A stretch of DNA of 64,000 bases, taken from contig NC_000081.6 in the NCBI RefSeq assembly GCF_000001635.26, positions 7,673,501-7,737,500 of the forward strand. Reading direction: 5' to 3'. This stretch comes from Mus musculus. Taxonomy: Eukaryota > Chordata > Mammalia > Rodentia > Muridae. Positions within the stretch are counted from its first letter, which is position 1. Each line of letters starts with the position of its first letter. The notes beneath the pieces were generated by a model, which saw only the letters and a list, made by a program, of their open reading frames with translations, was not told the DNA's origin and did not search any database. The translations under genes were made by a program, and so were the position numbers. Positions 22,203 to 33,009 of this stretch are shown here, piece by piece.

Positions 22203-22544
22203 TTTACATGATAGCTTGACTAATGCTAAAACCATACAAGTTTCCAATTGTCCTCTTAAGACCTGTGAACTCCTGTCCACATGAACTGACCAACAATTCT
22301 CCCAATAACCCTTTGTGCTGTCTTTAAGATCATGGAAGCGGAGGTTCTTGATACAAGGAATTGAGATATAGCAACTGTATCTATGATCTGCTGTCGTAGA
22401 AAGATCAAAACTGAACCACCCCCAAGGTGTCTCCCTCCTCACCCGTGGGAGCTTTGACTTTATTACATTGTGTAACAAGGAGAAATTACAGCTTGAAGAT
22501 ACAATTAAAGCTGATAATTATTTTAGTTTAAATTAAGAAGTAGG

Positions 22545-22712
22545 ACTGAGTTTAGCCCCCAGCCCTGTATAAGCAGGCAGTTGTGACACACCTGTAATTC
22601 CATACTTGGGAAATGGAGGCAGGAAAATCAGAAGTTCAAAGTGATCCTTGGTTATACGGTAAGTGTGGAGTCGCCCTGGGCTACATGAAATCCTCTTTCA
22701 AACAATAAAAAC
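22545..22712 (+). repeat. PB1D/RSINE1-type SINE
   Basis: Short tRNA-like remnant ('gagtttagcccccagccct') followed by B1-like sequence: 'gttgtgacacacctgtaatt', 'gaggcaggaaaatcagaagt', 'cctgggctacatg'. Diverged. Confidence 0.6.
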
Positions 22713-22929
22713 TAGAATAGATGGCCTTAGATTATCTAAGTGGCCAGGGTACTAAAGGTGACTAGGAAGGCAGAAGATTCGGAACCAGAGGGACGGGGCA
22801 TCTAAGAAAGCTTCAAGAGACTGCTTTGGTTGGCTGCTGGGCTTTCAGATTCAGTAGTTCTGAGAGAAAGTCAGAGATTTTGCTTTCTTAGCAAGTCCTC
22901 AGGTATTTTCTGTGGCTGTTGTGACAAAT

Positions 22930-23189
22930 TAGCCAATCGCTGCTGACTTTGAAGCTGGAAGTGGCATCCTGGGACAGGAGCCACAAGATGGGTGTAGCAG
23001 CCCCTAGAATCTGGCATATTAAAGGAAACAGAGTCTTCCCAGAGCCTCCAGAAAGGAAAATATTCCTGCCAATCTGACCTTGGGAGACCTATCTTAGACA
23101 TCTGACCTCCATAAATGTAATAAATTAACAGTGTTTTAAGTCACTAAGTTTGGTAATTTGTCACAGCAGCAATAGCAAACTAATACACT
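22930..23189 (+). mobile_element. MLT1-type ERVL-MaLR solo LTR
   Basis: The 3' part is diagnostic: 'cagagcctccagaaaggaaa', 'acatctgacctccataaatg', 'gttttaagtcactaagtttg', 'cagcagcaatagcaaactaa', then taca. The 5' limit is uncertain. Old solo LTR, no internal viral genes. Confidence 0.8.
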
Positions 23190-23754
23190 GAATATTTTTG
23201 TTTGTTAAGAAAGACAAACTCTTTGGCTTCTCCTAAGATCAATTAAATCAGAAGTTTGGCGGGTAGGGCCCAGTCTGTCTTTGAACAAGCCTCAAGGGCT
23301 TTTGGTGCATGCTAAAGTCTGAGACGCACGCACTAGACTAAGCAATCATAATCGTTCTCTGAAGAAAATCCATCCAGACACAAATCCCCTAGGAAACTCA
23401 ACACGAGCAGTCAATGACTTGATTAACCGTGATAAAATCTACCAGGCCCAGTCTCTGCCTTGACACGCATGCTGCAGAAAACCCAACCAAATCTCTGATG
23501 ATTCAACCTCCTTGGGGCTCCAGGTCCTCATCTGGAAAACCATCCCAAAGTCTATCCTGGAAGTCTCATTTTGAACTTGTTTGTTATCCTAGCTAGAGCT
23601 TCAACAATGGCAGCCACTTGCCTCTTCCTCAGGTTAGAGGATCCAAGATTTCAGATGCCCCATTCTTGGATGGAGAGGTGGATTTAAGAGACGGAGACAT
23701 GGAAAACCAGAAATTTGGGGGTTTGTTTTTCATCAGTGTGGTTGTGCCTATCTA

Positions 23755-24058
23755 TCTGTGTGAAAGTGCATGTGTGTGTGGAATGTATGTGTGGAAGACA
23801 ATCTCCTGTACGGTTCCCTAGGAGCTGTTTGTTTTTTTAAAGTAGGAACAGAGTTTCTCACAATCATGGACCTCACCAAGTAGGCTCAACTGGCAGTCCA
23901 GCAAGCCCCAATGATCTGTCTGTCCCTGTATCTCCAACACTAGGGTTACAAGTGTGCATCACCTTGCATGGCTCTTTTATATGAGTTCTGGGGATGAAAC
24001 TCAGGTGTCTGGGCTTACAAGGCAAACACTTCAACAACTGAACTATCTCTTCAGTCTG
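23755..24058 (-). repeat. B4-type SINE
   Basis: Reverse order GT-rich lead, B1-like part ('caccaagtaggctcaactgg', 'ctgtccctgtatctccaaca', 'gttacaagtgtgcatcacct'), then tRNA-like part ('gttctggggatgaaactcag', 'ctgaactatctcttcagtct'). Confidence 0.75.
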
Positions 24059-25157
24059 GAGTAAAGGCTTCTATTGTCCACAAAGCTGGGTCTTCCATCA
24101 TGAGCCACAGGACAGGGTGTGCTTGCCCAGTTATCTCAGCATGGTCCCTAAGTGGTCAGTCTGCCTTTGCTTGAATTCTCTAAAGACTTCACCACCTCCA
24201 GTGACACACTCTTCCATGCTGAGAGCTTCTATGGTCTGATGTCAGGTCCCTTTATCTGGTGAACAATTTTCTTTGGACCTCACGCTCAGTTTTATTTGTA
24301 CCTACCCTGTGATTTCAGGTGCACACTCACATGTAAGAGTGAACTATGACTAGCTTGTAGGCTCACTGGGTACATCCGTGTGTTTTCTCAGGGCTGTTGG
24401 CCTCCATTGACCTCAGAGGGAGGCATGTGTGTAAGCTGGGCAGGAGGTAGGCATGGGCCCTGCAAAAAGCAAAGTGCTTTAAAAGCCTTTGATGAAAGGC
24501 ATTAAGGCTTGAAAGGGTTGTTTCTGAAACACTATACCTCCCTTTTAAGAACTCTTAAGATCTTGAGGGCGATACTCTCTCACCCCAGAAGAATTCAAGC
24601 ATGAATGTTCTCAGAGCCTCCAATTAAGAGTCCAATTCCATGTCCCCAGATGCTCATTTCCGCCAAAATTACCAACTTGGGCCTTTTTTTCCCCCGTTAA
24701 GGAAGAAACTAAGCAATACTGAAAAAGATCTCAGAGCTAAATAACCATTACATGGTATTAACAAACTGAGATATAAAAGCCCAACAGCTCCATCTAATAT
24801 GTATAAAAGGTAAATAGAAAGAAAGCCCCAAGGCACTCTTCCATTACTAATTTATTAGCCCAATTGTTTTTTTATAACTACTATGTGTCAGACACAATAT
24901 TTACCCTCCTGGGCCTTAGAGATTCCAATTTAATGTCTACTTACCTACATCCATATAGTGTTATGGATTAAACCATCTCACAAAAATAATTTAGAGAAAT
25001 TCAATTATTACACTGGAATGGACTGGATCCTTGACTCAGATAGCCACATAATATCATTTATTATCTTTAGAGAAGAATGCTAAAAATCTAAGAGAAAATA
25101 CTAAGTTTTCTAGTTGTTGCATGTTAACTACATAAAGGAATCTTGTTATTATCCATA
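24059..25157. other. Mostly unannotated; possible L2 trace
   Basis: Unique-looking sequence. 24860-24950 ('actactatgtgtcagacaca', 'cctcctgggccttagagatt') faintly resembles the L2 3' end in reverse. No gene seen. Confidence 0.35.
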
Positions 25158-25305
25158 TTTTTTGAGGCAGGATCTTACTATGTAACTTTGTTGCTGTGGA
25201 ACTCACTATTGTAGACCAGGCTAGCCTCTGACTCACAGACTCTCATATGCTTCTGCCCTTACGTTGTGGAGTTAAAGGTTGTCTCCACCATGCACAACTC
25301 CTTAC
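25158..25305 (-). repeat. B1-type SINE, diverged
   Basis: Reverse B1 landmarks 'tttttgaggcaggatcttac', 'cactattgtagaccaggcta', 'gcctctgactcacagactct' and 'gttgtggagttaaaggttgt'. Several indels. Confidence 0.7.
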
Positions 25306-25936
25306 CTATTTTTCAATGACTTGCCAATCAAGAAGAGATAATTTAGTAGAGTGGTTCCACTCTATGTTCATGCCATCTAAAGTTTGGACTTGGTAGCCAG
25401 GGTCACTGGCTGATGGCAATGGTTTTTGAACATACATCATTTCTTGTGACCTACTCCTAGGAGCCAGGGGTGCTTACTCCACTCAGTGGGGAAGTATAAA
25501 CAATCAACCAGAAGCATCACAGTACCCCACCTCCTATCATTACCCCCAAAGGGCTATTCTAACCGATGGGTTGATCTCTGCAGCTGGTTATGAAAAAAAT
25601 CAGAAAATGTTTCAGGTGTCAGAATTCTATGAAAGGAGAAAACTATCCTGTTGATCATGATGCTGACTGTGACAGAGATCTCAAGAAAGGCCTTAGTGTT
25701 GATAGATTCCTTCTTTTGTGGGAATTTTTTGAGCATCAAACTTTTTAAACTTCAGCTCAAACAAATGTTTCATAATAAAATCCAGACAATACCTCAGAGC
25801 TTTCTCCAGTCTTGAATAGTGTGAGATAAAAGTATATTTTCCGACATGGATCAGGACTTCTTTATATGACAGACATTGTCTTTCATATTAACCTAGCTTC
25901 TTCAAACCAGAACCAATCTATTATACATATAAATAT
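25306..25936. other. Unannotated stretch, no gene seen
   Basis: Unique-looking sequence. The minus frame at 25554-25739 shows no domain features. Confidence 0.4.
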
Positions 25937-25939
25937 ATT

Positions 25940-25981
25940 GAGAGAGAGAGGGAGAGAGAGAGAGAGAGAGGGAGAGAGAGA
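25940..25981 (+). repeat. (GA)n microsatellite
   Basis: GA units with two ggga interruptions. Confidence 0.95.
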
Positions 25982-26234
25982 CTTACATTCATGGGTTAGC
26001 TACTATGATTATAAAAGCTAGAACATCTAGAATCTTCAGGGTAGGTCAACTCACCAAAAGACTCCAGGATCTTTGACATTGCTGCTCATGCGCAAAAGCA
26101 ATTGGGAGATTTCCCTTTTTCAGAAACCTTAGTCTTTTCCTTAAGACCTTCAACTGATTGGTTGAGAGCCATCCACATAATAGAGAGTAATTCACTTTAC
26201 TCAAAATTTACCAATTTAAATGGTTATCATACCA

Positions 26235-26252
26235 AAAAGAAAAAGAAAAAAA

Positions 26253-26291
<39 letters not shown>

Positions 26292-26338
26292 GAAGGAAGG
26301 AAGGAAGGAAGGAAGGAAGGAAGGAAGGAAGGAAGGAA

Positions 26339-26416
<78 letters not shown>

Positions 26417-26420
26417 AAAA
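26235..26420 (+). repeat. GAAA/GGAA/GAAA compound purine tract
   Basis: About 185 bp, almost pure purine: GAAA block to 26290, GGAA block about 26290-26342, GAAA block to 26419. Lys/Glu/Arg and Phe/Leu/Ser frames across it are artefacts. Confidence 0.98.
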
Positions 26421-27349
26421 CTGTATTTACGGGAACTTTTAAATGGGTGCTATAGATACTTTGACCTAACTGTTTAAATAACACACAAAATGATTGTCAC
26501 ATCTTACAAAGGATAGTCCTTTAGAAGACCAGAATTCGTAAACTCTTTATGGCTGCACCCTCCTGACCTTTCTTTCCTGAGCTGAGTAAGACTGCCCCGC
26601 TGACTAATAGATAGCAGTCCCTGACCCCCCCCCCCCAGTCCTCACCTTCCTGCATTCACACTTTTATTTCTCTATAGCTTTCTAGTCTCTAATGCATTTG
26701 TTGCTTTCTCGTGGCCCAGTGTTTGGTTCAAACACAAAGCATCATACAAGTGAGCCCAACCCAGTCTTCTATACTAGAAAACCAGTGTTTTCTACTTAGT
26801 TACCAGAGCTCTGAATTAGTTGATGGGAATTTGCTGGCTTTCAGGAATTCGATGTTCCTTTTCTGCAGTGTACCCAGTACCTAGAACCTGTTATTCTAAC
26901 CGAATAATTTGTACATGATTTTTCTACAAACTCAGTGCCTTCATCTTTTTTTAGAAAAAGAAAATAATAAGTTGTTTCTTCTATCATGTTATATCTTGAG
27001 GAAGAATCTAGGCTAAGAGGGAAAGTGGCTAAAAACATCCTCCTTATAACTAGGCATTGTGTCCTGGGGGTGCTCAACAGCTCTGTAGCCCAGAGACAGA
27101 GAGCTCCATGTAGAGAGGAACAAACTCTCCAGTCCCACCTTGCCAATTACACGAGTCAACATTTTGGAAGTAGAGCATCCAGCCTCTGTCATGCCTTCAA
27201 AATGATTCCTCAAACCACCTTTAAGACATTATTGAGCAGAGACAAACCATTTATAATGTGCTCCGTCTGAATCCCTGACCCATAATAAGTAACTTTTATA
27301 TACTACATGCTATTATATAATGTACAACTGTGTGAAATAACTTTTTTGG
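26421..27349. other. Unannotated stretch with a C12 run
   Basis: Unique-looking except for a C12 homopolymer at 26625-26636. Frames at 26841-27146 (minus) and 26986-27270 (plus) overlap each other and have no domain features. Confidence 0.4.
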
Positions 27350-27487
27350 GGGGACAGGGTTTCTCTGTGTAGCCCTGGCTGTCCTGGAACTCACTTTGTA
27401 GACCAGGCTGGCCTTGAACTCAGAAATCCGCCTGCCTCTGCCTCCCAAGTGCTGGGATTAAAGACATGCGCCACCACCCCCAGGCTT
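27350..27487 (-). repeat. B1_Mus-type SINE
   Basis: Near-consensus reverse B1: 'ggggacagggtttctctgtg', 'tagccctggctgtcctggaa', 'ctcagaaatccgcctgcctc' and 'gtgctgggattaaagacatg'. Confidence 0.95.
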
Positions 27488-27511
27488 GTGAAATAACTTT
27501 TTAAAGACAAA

Positions 27512-27549
<38 letters not shown>
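27512..27549 (+). repeat. (AAT)n microsatellite
   Basis: About 12 aat units shortly after the B1. Confidence 0.95.
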
Positions 27550-28680
27550 GATTGGTTCAAGGTAAGAATTATTTCTGTAAAGGACAGAAAATAGTGAGAC
27601 AAAGATTATTCAGTAATTAGTGAAGCTTTAAGCTTTCTGTGGGTAATATATTCACTAGATTGGATGGATGGATAGGTGACAGACAGACAGATTTTGTAGG
27701 GGTCAGTAATAATAATACTGTGAGCCATGAGTGCGTATTTAATACAAGTAGACTGCATTAACCTGACTTTAAGTACTTGTGGTCCAGCAAATTGGGACTT
27801 AAATTTGACCTAGTAAATTTTAAACGTGTTTCTATCCTTCATTCAACATGACTACTTCTGAGTTCACACCCTGGAGAAGTTCTTAGATCAGAAGACAGAT
27901 GCAATATGAGTAAAAGTATTTCACAGGCGCAAACAGCCAACCTCATAAATAAGTACCTACAGATGTGCATCTAAAAGAAATTCCCACAATGATGGGATGC
28001 TCAAGGACCTAGTGTGGAACAAAAACAACAAGATGTAAAATCACTATATTTCTGTAATGTAATGCCAGTCAAGAACAAACAAGATAGTGGTTAAAGTTCC
28101 CAAGTTTCACCTCTCCCTGCTATCTATATAGAGAGCCCACATTTATAAACTAAATATTCTATAACATTATAGCAACACACCTTCATACAAGCAGCTCCCT
28201 AAGTCAGATTTGTGTGTCTGCTGGGTACAATGTGTAATTTCACAGAGTTCAATGAACAAAGTATTGGACTAAGCATCAAGGCTGGGTGCTGGGTGGGGCT
28301 GTAACCTCCCACGCCTTGGTGAATTACTTCTCCTAGCTGAAGCTCTCTAGGGTTAACATGAGCTACTGTGTTTTTAAATGGCTGTTAGCTAGATTTCCTG
28401 ATTGGCTAAAGAAGAGGTTGTATGCCTTTTTAGAGGAGAGAAAAAGGGACTGCAAAGATCTTGAGTGAAATGATAGACAAGTAACCTTTCCCTTTGCTAT
28501 CTGTTATTTTGCATTTTGTTTGAAAGCATAGCATATATTGTTAGGCCTGGTATAGTATCAAATGGTTAGATTTAAAACATCTTAAAGTTAAATCTAAGCC
28601 TTGGCATCCTACAAGAGAGATCTATATGTTTATTGCCAGGATGAAGTAGTTATCTCAGAAGACCTGACTAGGTGCCTACA
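27550..28680. other. Unannotated stretch, no gene seen
   Basis: AT-rich. 27830-28090 has a composition reminiscent of old L1 ORF2 3' sequence but was not assigned. Confidence 0.35.
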
Positions 28681-28849
28681 TTAGTTATGTTTCTCATTGC
28701 TGCAACAAAATGCCTGACAAAAGGAACTGAAGCAAGGAAGGTCTGCATTGACTCAGTTTTAGGATATACAGTCCATCAGGGCAAGGAACAATAGCACCAG
28801 GCATGTAGAGTAGCTGGTCACAGCATGTCTACAGTTAAAAAGCAGAGAG

Positions 28850-29176
28850 TGGTTCCCGGATCCCGCCGAGACTAGTCTGCACAGGTGAGAGTGTGGACTA
28901 CAGAAGCTAACAGCTTCTGGGACAGGCAGAAGCCACACAGCTTCTGAGACAGACACCATTTCGGGCTCCAGACATCCAGGCACCTTCCCTGCCAGAGGAG
29001 AGGTGTCCATCCAGTCCAGGAGGGCTTTGCTGAAGCACCTGGGGGAGCCATCTTGGTACGGGGATCCCTCCAAGTCTAGTCTGCGCAAGTGAGAGTGTGG
29101 ACTACAGAAGCTAACAGCTTCTGGGACAGGCCTGTTTTGGGCCTTCATCTTCTGCCAGTAGGCAGGTCCAAACACC
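28850..29176 (+). promoter_or_regulatory. L1Md F-type 5' promoter monomers (two partial)
   Basis: The block starting tagtctgc recurs at 28873 and 29077, a 204-bp period, followed each time by 'gagagtgtggactacagaag' and 'ctaacagcttctgggacagg'. Mouse F-type L1 promoters are tandem monomers of about this length. Whether this remnant still initiates transcription cannot be judged from sequence. Confidence 0.75.
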
Positions 29177-30628
29177 ACTTTCATCAATGGACAGATCGTG
29201 GACACAGAAACTAAACAGGGACACAGTGAAACTAACAGAAATTATGAAACAAATGGATTTAACAGATAGCTACAGAACATTTTATCCTAAAACAAAAGGA
29301 TATACCTTCTTCTCAGCACCTCATGGTACCTTCTCCAAAATTGGCCATATAATTGGTCACAAAACAGACCTCAACAGATACTAATATATTGAAATTGTCC
29401 AATGCATCCTATCAGATCACCATGTACTAAGGCTGATCTTCAATAACAACATAAATAATAGAAAGCCAACATTCATGTGGAAACTGAACAACAGTCTTCT
29501 CAATGATACCTTGGTCAAGGAAGGAATAAAGAAAGAAATTAAAGACTTTTTAGAGTTTAATGAAAATGAAGCCACAACATACCCAAACTTATGGGACACA
29601 ATGAAAGCATTTCTAAGATGAAAACTCATAGCTCTGAGTGCCTCTAAAAAGAAACTAGAGAGAGTACACACTAGCAGCTTGACAACACACCTAAAAGTTC
29701 TAGAACAAAAGGGAGCAAATCCAAGAGGAGTAGATGGCAAGAAATAATCAAACTCAGGGGCAAAATCACCAAGTGGAAACAAGAAGAACTATTCAAAGAA
29801 TCAACCAAAGGAGGAGCTGGTTCTTTGAGAAAATCAACAAGATAGATAAACCCTTAACCAAACTCACTAGAGGGCACAGGGAAAGCATCCTAATTAACAA
29901 AATCAGAAATGACAAGGGAGACATAACAATAGATCCTGAAGAAATCCAAAACACCATCAGATCCTTCTACAAAAGGCTATACTCAACAAAACTGGAAATC
30001 CTGGATAAAATGAACAAGTTTCTAGACAGATACCAGGTACCAAAGTTAAATCAGGATCAGGTTAATGATCTAAACAGTCCTATATCCTCTAAAGAAATAG
30101 AAGCAGTCATTAATAGTCTCCCAACCAAAAAAGGCCCAGGACCAGATGGGTTTAGAGCAGAGTTCTATCAGACCTTCAAAGAAGATCTAATACCAGTTCT
30201 TCACAAACTATTCCACAAAATAGAAGCAGAAGGTACTCTACCCAATTCATTCTATGAAGCCACAATTACTCTGATAACTAAACCACAGAAAGACCCAACA
30301 AAGACAGAGAACTTCAGACCAATTTCCCTTATGAATATCGATGCAAAAATACTCAATAAAATTCTCGCTAGCTGAATCTAAGAACACATCAAAACAATGA
30401 TCCATCCTGACCAAGTAGCTTTCATTCCAGGGATACATGAATGGTTTAATTTACGGAAATCCATCAGCATAATCCAGTATATAAACAAACTCAAAGACAA
30501 AAACATCATGAGCATCTCATTAGATGCAGAGAAAGCATTTGACAAAATCCAACACCCATTCATGATAAAAGTCTTGGAAAGATCAGGAATTCAAGGCCCA
30601 TACCTAAACATGATAAAAGCATTCTTTT
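29177..30628 (+). pseudogene. L1Md ORF2 fragment (endonuclease-RT), dead
   Basis: LINE-1 ORF2p is the endonuclease/reverse transcriptase that copies L1 RNA at nicked DNA. Visible here: the C-terminal endonuclease motif SDHHVL (about 29414-29431), the linker region, and early RT blocks including KGPGPDG, FRPISLMN and the motif-A word SLDAEKAFDK. In-frame stops interrupt it, for example after FLR near 29618 and at 30373-30375 where an Arg CGA has become TGA. The RT active-site Y-x-D-D block and everything after it are missing. The longest surviving frame is 29734-30375 (213 codons). It cannot make a working enzyme. Confidence 0.92.
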
Positions 30629-31168
30629 AACGGATAGTTGTGATCAGACACTCCAGAGATTCCACCAGAGGTTTTTTTATCCTTGAGCAGAGTTTTTGCT
30701 ATCCTAGGTTTTTTGTTATTCCAGATGAATTTGCAGATTGCCCTTTCTAATTCGTTTGGAGCTGAGACAAAAAGATGGACCATCTAGAGACTGCCATACC
30801 CGGGGATCCATCCCATAATCAGCCTCCAACGCTGGCACCATTGCATACATTAGCAAGATTTTGCTGAAAGGACACTGATATAGCTGTCTCTTGTGAGACT
30901 TTTGGGATAGCATTCGAAATGTAAATGAAGAAAATACCTAATTTTTTTTTAAAGCAGAGAGCTAAATGCTTGTACCTAGTGGCCTTCATTTTTTTCCTCC
31001 TTCTTAAAAATTCATTCTGGGGAATTGTCAATAGGATATGGTACCCATATTCAGGGTGGATGTGAGCATCTCAGTTAAACTTCTCTGGAAACACTAGGAA
31101 ATATGCTGACAGGTGTTTCTCCCTGGTGACTCCAAGTCCAGTCAAGTAGAAAGTGAACATTAATCACC

Positions 31169-32438
31169 ACAATGTCCCAGCGTTCATTGCCTTCCTTGCT
31201 CCTACTTCAGAACCACATGATCACGTCCTACTATGGGGCTATGGCTGAAGTGGGCAGGGGATGGGGGCAATAAATAAAAACAAGCAAACAAACAAAACCA
31301 CCCAGCAAACTCACCAATCACTAGCAATGACAAATCATGGGGCAGGAAGTTACCGTTTAAGGATGTTTTCTGCAAGGGACAGAAATGGATGGAGATATTC
31401 ACAAGAACTCTGGCAGCCTACAGTTCCTTCTCTCACCTGACAGTGTCTTCAGCACTCAGGGAAGAAGGGCTTCTCTGCTATATCAGCCTCAGATACTTCC
31501 CTCACTCTCCTCCACCCAGTCCACTTGATCAGTTTTATGGCTTAGTCAACTACATGTTCACACCAAACATTGTTGCTGGACCTACTTCCCCAAAATGTCC
31601 TGAGCAAGGTAAATTTTAGGTACCAGGTAGCAGTGTCCACTGAATGCAAAACCCTTTTGTTCCTCTATACAAAAAGTTATTCCTGCCTACCATGATTGGT
31701 TATCCAGTACTCAGGATTACCTGACAGGAGGACAGAGGAGATGTATCCTCTGGCCAAGTGTCAAGCAGAGCATCTTCAAGGATTGGCCACTGATTTTTCA
31801 TCGCATTCTGGAATTTTTCCCTGTGTCCCAACACATTCTCATTTTCAACCTTGCCAGCCCCTGCACTAGAGAATAATGGGAGGGAACAATTTTTAGAACA
31901 CGATGTAGGCTTAATAGTCTCCCTCTAGTTCCTCCAACTGATCCTATTAATGAGATACTGAAGATTCAAAATCACAGAGACTTTTTACAAGGTGCAGTTT
32001 TAGCGCATACTTCAGACATGTGCTTGCTCTGTGGAAATGAAAGCTGTCATTCCTCCCTATTTCTCCCTCCTGTGCTTCTCCAAGGAGATCAGAACTCCCA
32101 GGAGACCTGTACAGCCCTAACGTGTCGATTTCCAGACAGTCACACTGAGTTTTAAATGGGAAGATTTTAAGCATTAGCAGGAAAGATAAGTAATATTCTC
32201 CATGGGAGAGAGAAATCAGCCCAGGAAGAAGCAAAATGTCTCTGCTGCAGCTGGCCCTGAAAGTCTTAGTTCCTTCAACTCACAAAACTGATTTTGCTCA
32301 GCCTACTCCTATTGCAAATAGCTTCTTCATTTGTTTATGGGATCGCTACTAAACATACTAGCTTTCCCCACCCATGGTCTGGAAAATAATTCTCTTGGAT
32401 TTTTATAAACAAGTTAAGTGGAAGAAGCTCAAAGAAAT
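31169..32438. other. Unannotated stretch, no gene seen
   Basis: Unique-looking sequence. Frames at 31389-31619 and 31947-32234 lack domain features. Confidence 0.4.
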
Positions 32439-32457
32439 TCTCTCTTCTCTCTTCTCT

Positions 32458-32490
<33 letters not shown>

Positions 32491-32526
32491 GTATGTGTGT
32501 GTGTGTGTCTGTCTGTCTGTCTGTCT
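32439..32526 (+). repeat. (TC)n-(GT)n-(GTCT)n compound microsatellite
   Basis: TC-rich block to 32490, GT units to about 32508, then gtct units to 32526. Confidence 0.95.
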
Positions 32527-33009
32527 CTGAAATTATACCCAGACCCTAAACCTCAGCATGCTAAGAATTCAAACTAATCCACCCCACACTCAGTGCTACG
32601 AATGTTGTTGCATATGCTCAGAACTGAAGGAAATGGGCTCCATCTTCTCACTGAGCCTGTCCATACAAAGTGGGTAAATACCTTCATTTTCCTATGCAGT
32701 CACTTAAGAGAAAGAATGCAGAATTTGATGGTTTTAGATTCTTGGAGAACTTTAAACCATTCTCTTTCACCCAGGATTCTGTTCTCTTTATGAATACACC
32801 TTAGAGGCCAGGGTGTTGTTACTCCCCACAGCTCCCTATGCCTCTGGCTAGGATTTGTCTGCATCTACTACTTACCTCTTTGTATGTAGTAACCAGACAA
32901 AAGCGTATTGATAATGTCTAAGAATCAGAAATTCTAGAAAGGGTAGCCCAAAGTAGGTTTTCAAATTCGGAATAGGGTCCTCATTAGAAAAACAAGCAGC
33001 TCATATACA

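Larger units (their letters stand above)
28850..30950 (+). mobile_element. Rearranged L1Md (F-type) LINE-1 insertion
   Basis: A single insertion by its flanks: aaagcagagag at 28839-28849 and 30951-30961. In order: two partial 5' promoter monomers (28850 to about 29176), ORF2 endonuclease/RT sequence (about 29177-30622), 33 unassigned bases, an inverted ORF2 piece (about 30655-30754), and a 3' UTR (30755-30940) lacking about 340 bp present in the copy at 46541-47535. ORF1 and the ORF2 start are missing. The end is a T9 run, not poly(A). Confidence 0.85.
28681..31168 (-). mobile_element. ERVL-MaLR solo LTR interrupted by L1Md
   Basis: Left arm 28681-28849 begins 'ttagttatgtttctcattgc' and contains 'caacaaaatgcctgacaaaa'. 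Right arm 30951-31168 contains 'gcatctcagttaaacttctc', 'cctggtgactccaagtccag' and 'tgaacattaatcaccacaa'. Joined without the L1 they give about 390 bp in the order of a reverse-strand rodent MaLR LTR (MT/ORR1 type). No viral genes are present. Confidence 0.7.

Noticed and set aside
26102..26484. Three overlapping Lys/Glu/Arg or Phe/Leu/Ser frames
   Set aside because: Pure translation of the GAAA/GGAA microsatellite on both strands.
29172..29182. L1 5'UTR-to-ORF2 join as a spliced-RNA (SpIRE-like) product
   Set aside because: The join lies in a shared acacc with no AG acceptor at the ORF2 side, so microhomology or template switching fits better than splicing.
29734..30375. 213-codon frame as a possible functional reverse transcriptase
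   Set aside because: It is an internal LINE-1 ORF2 piece, stopped at 30373-30375 and lacking the RT active-site block and C-terminus.
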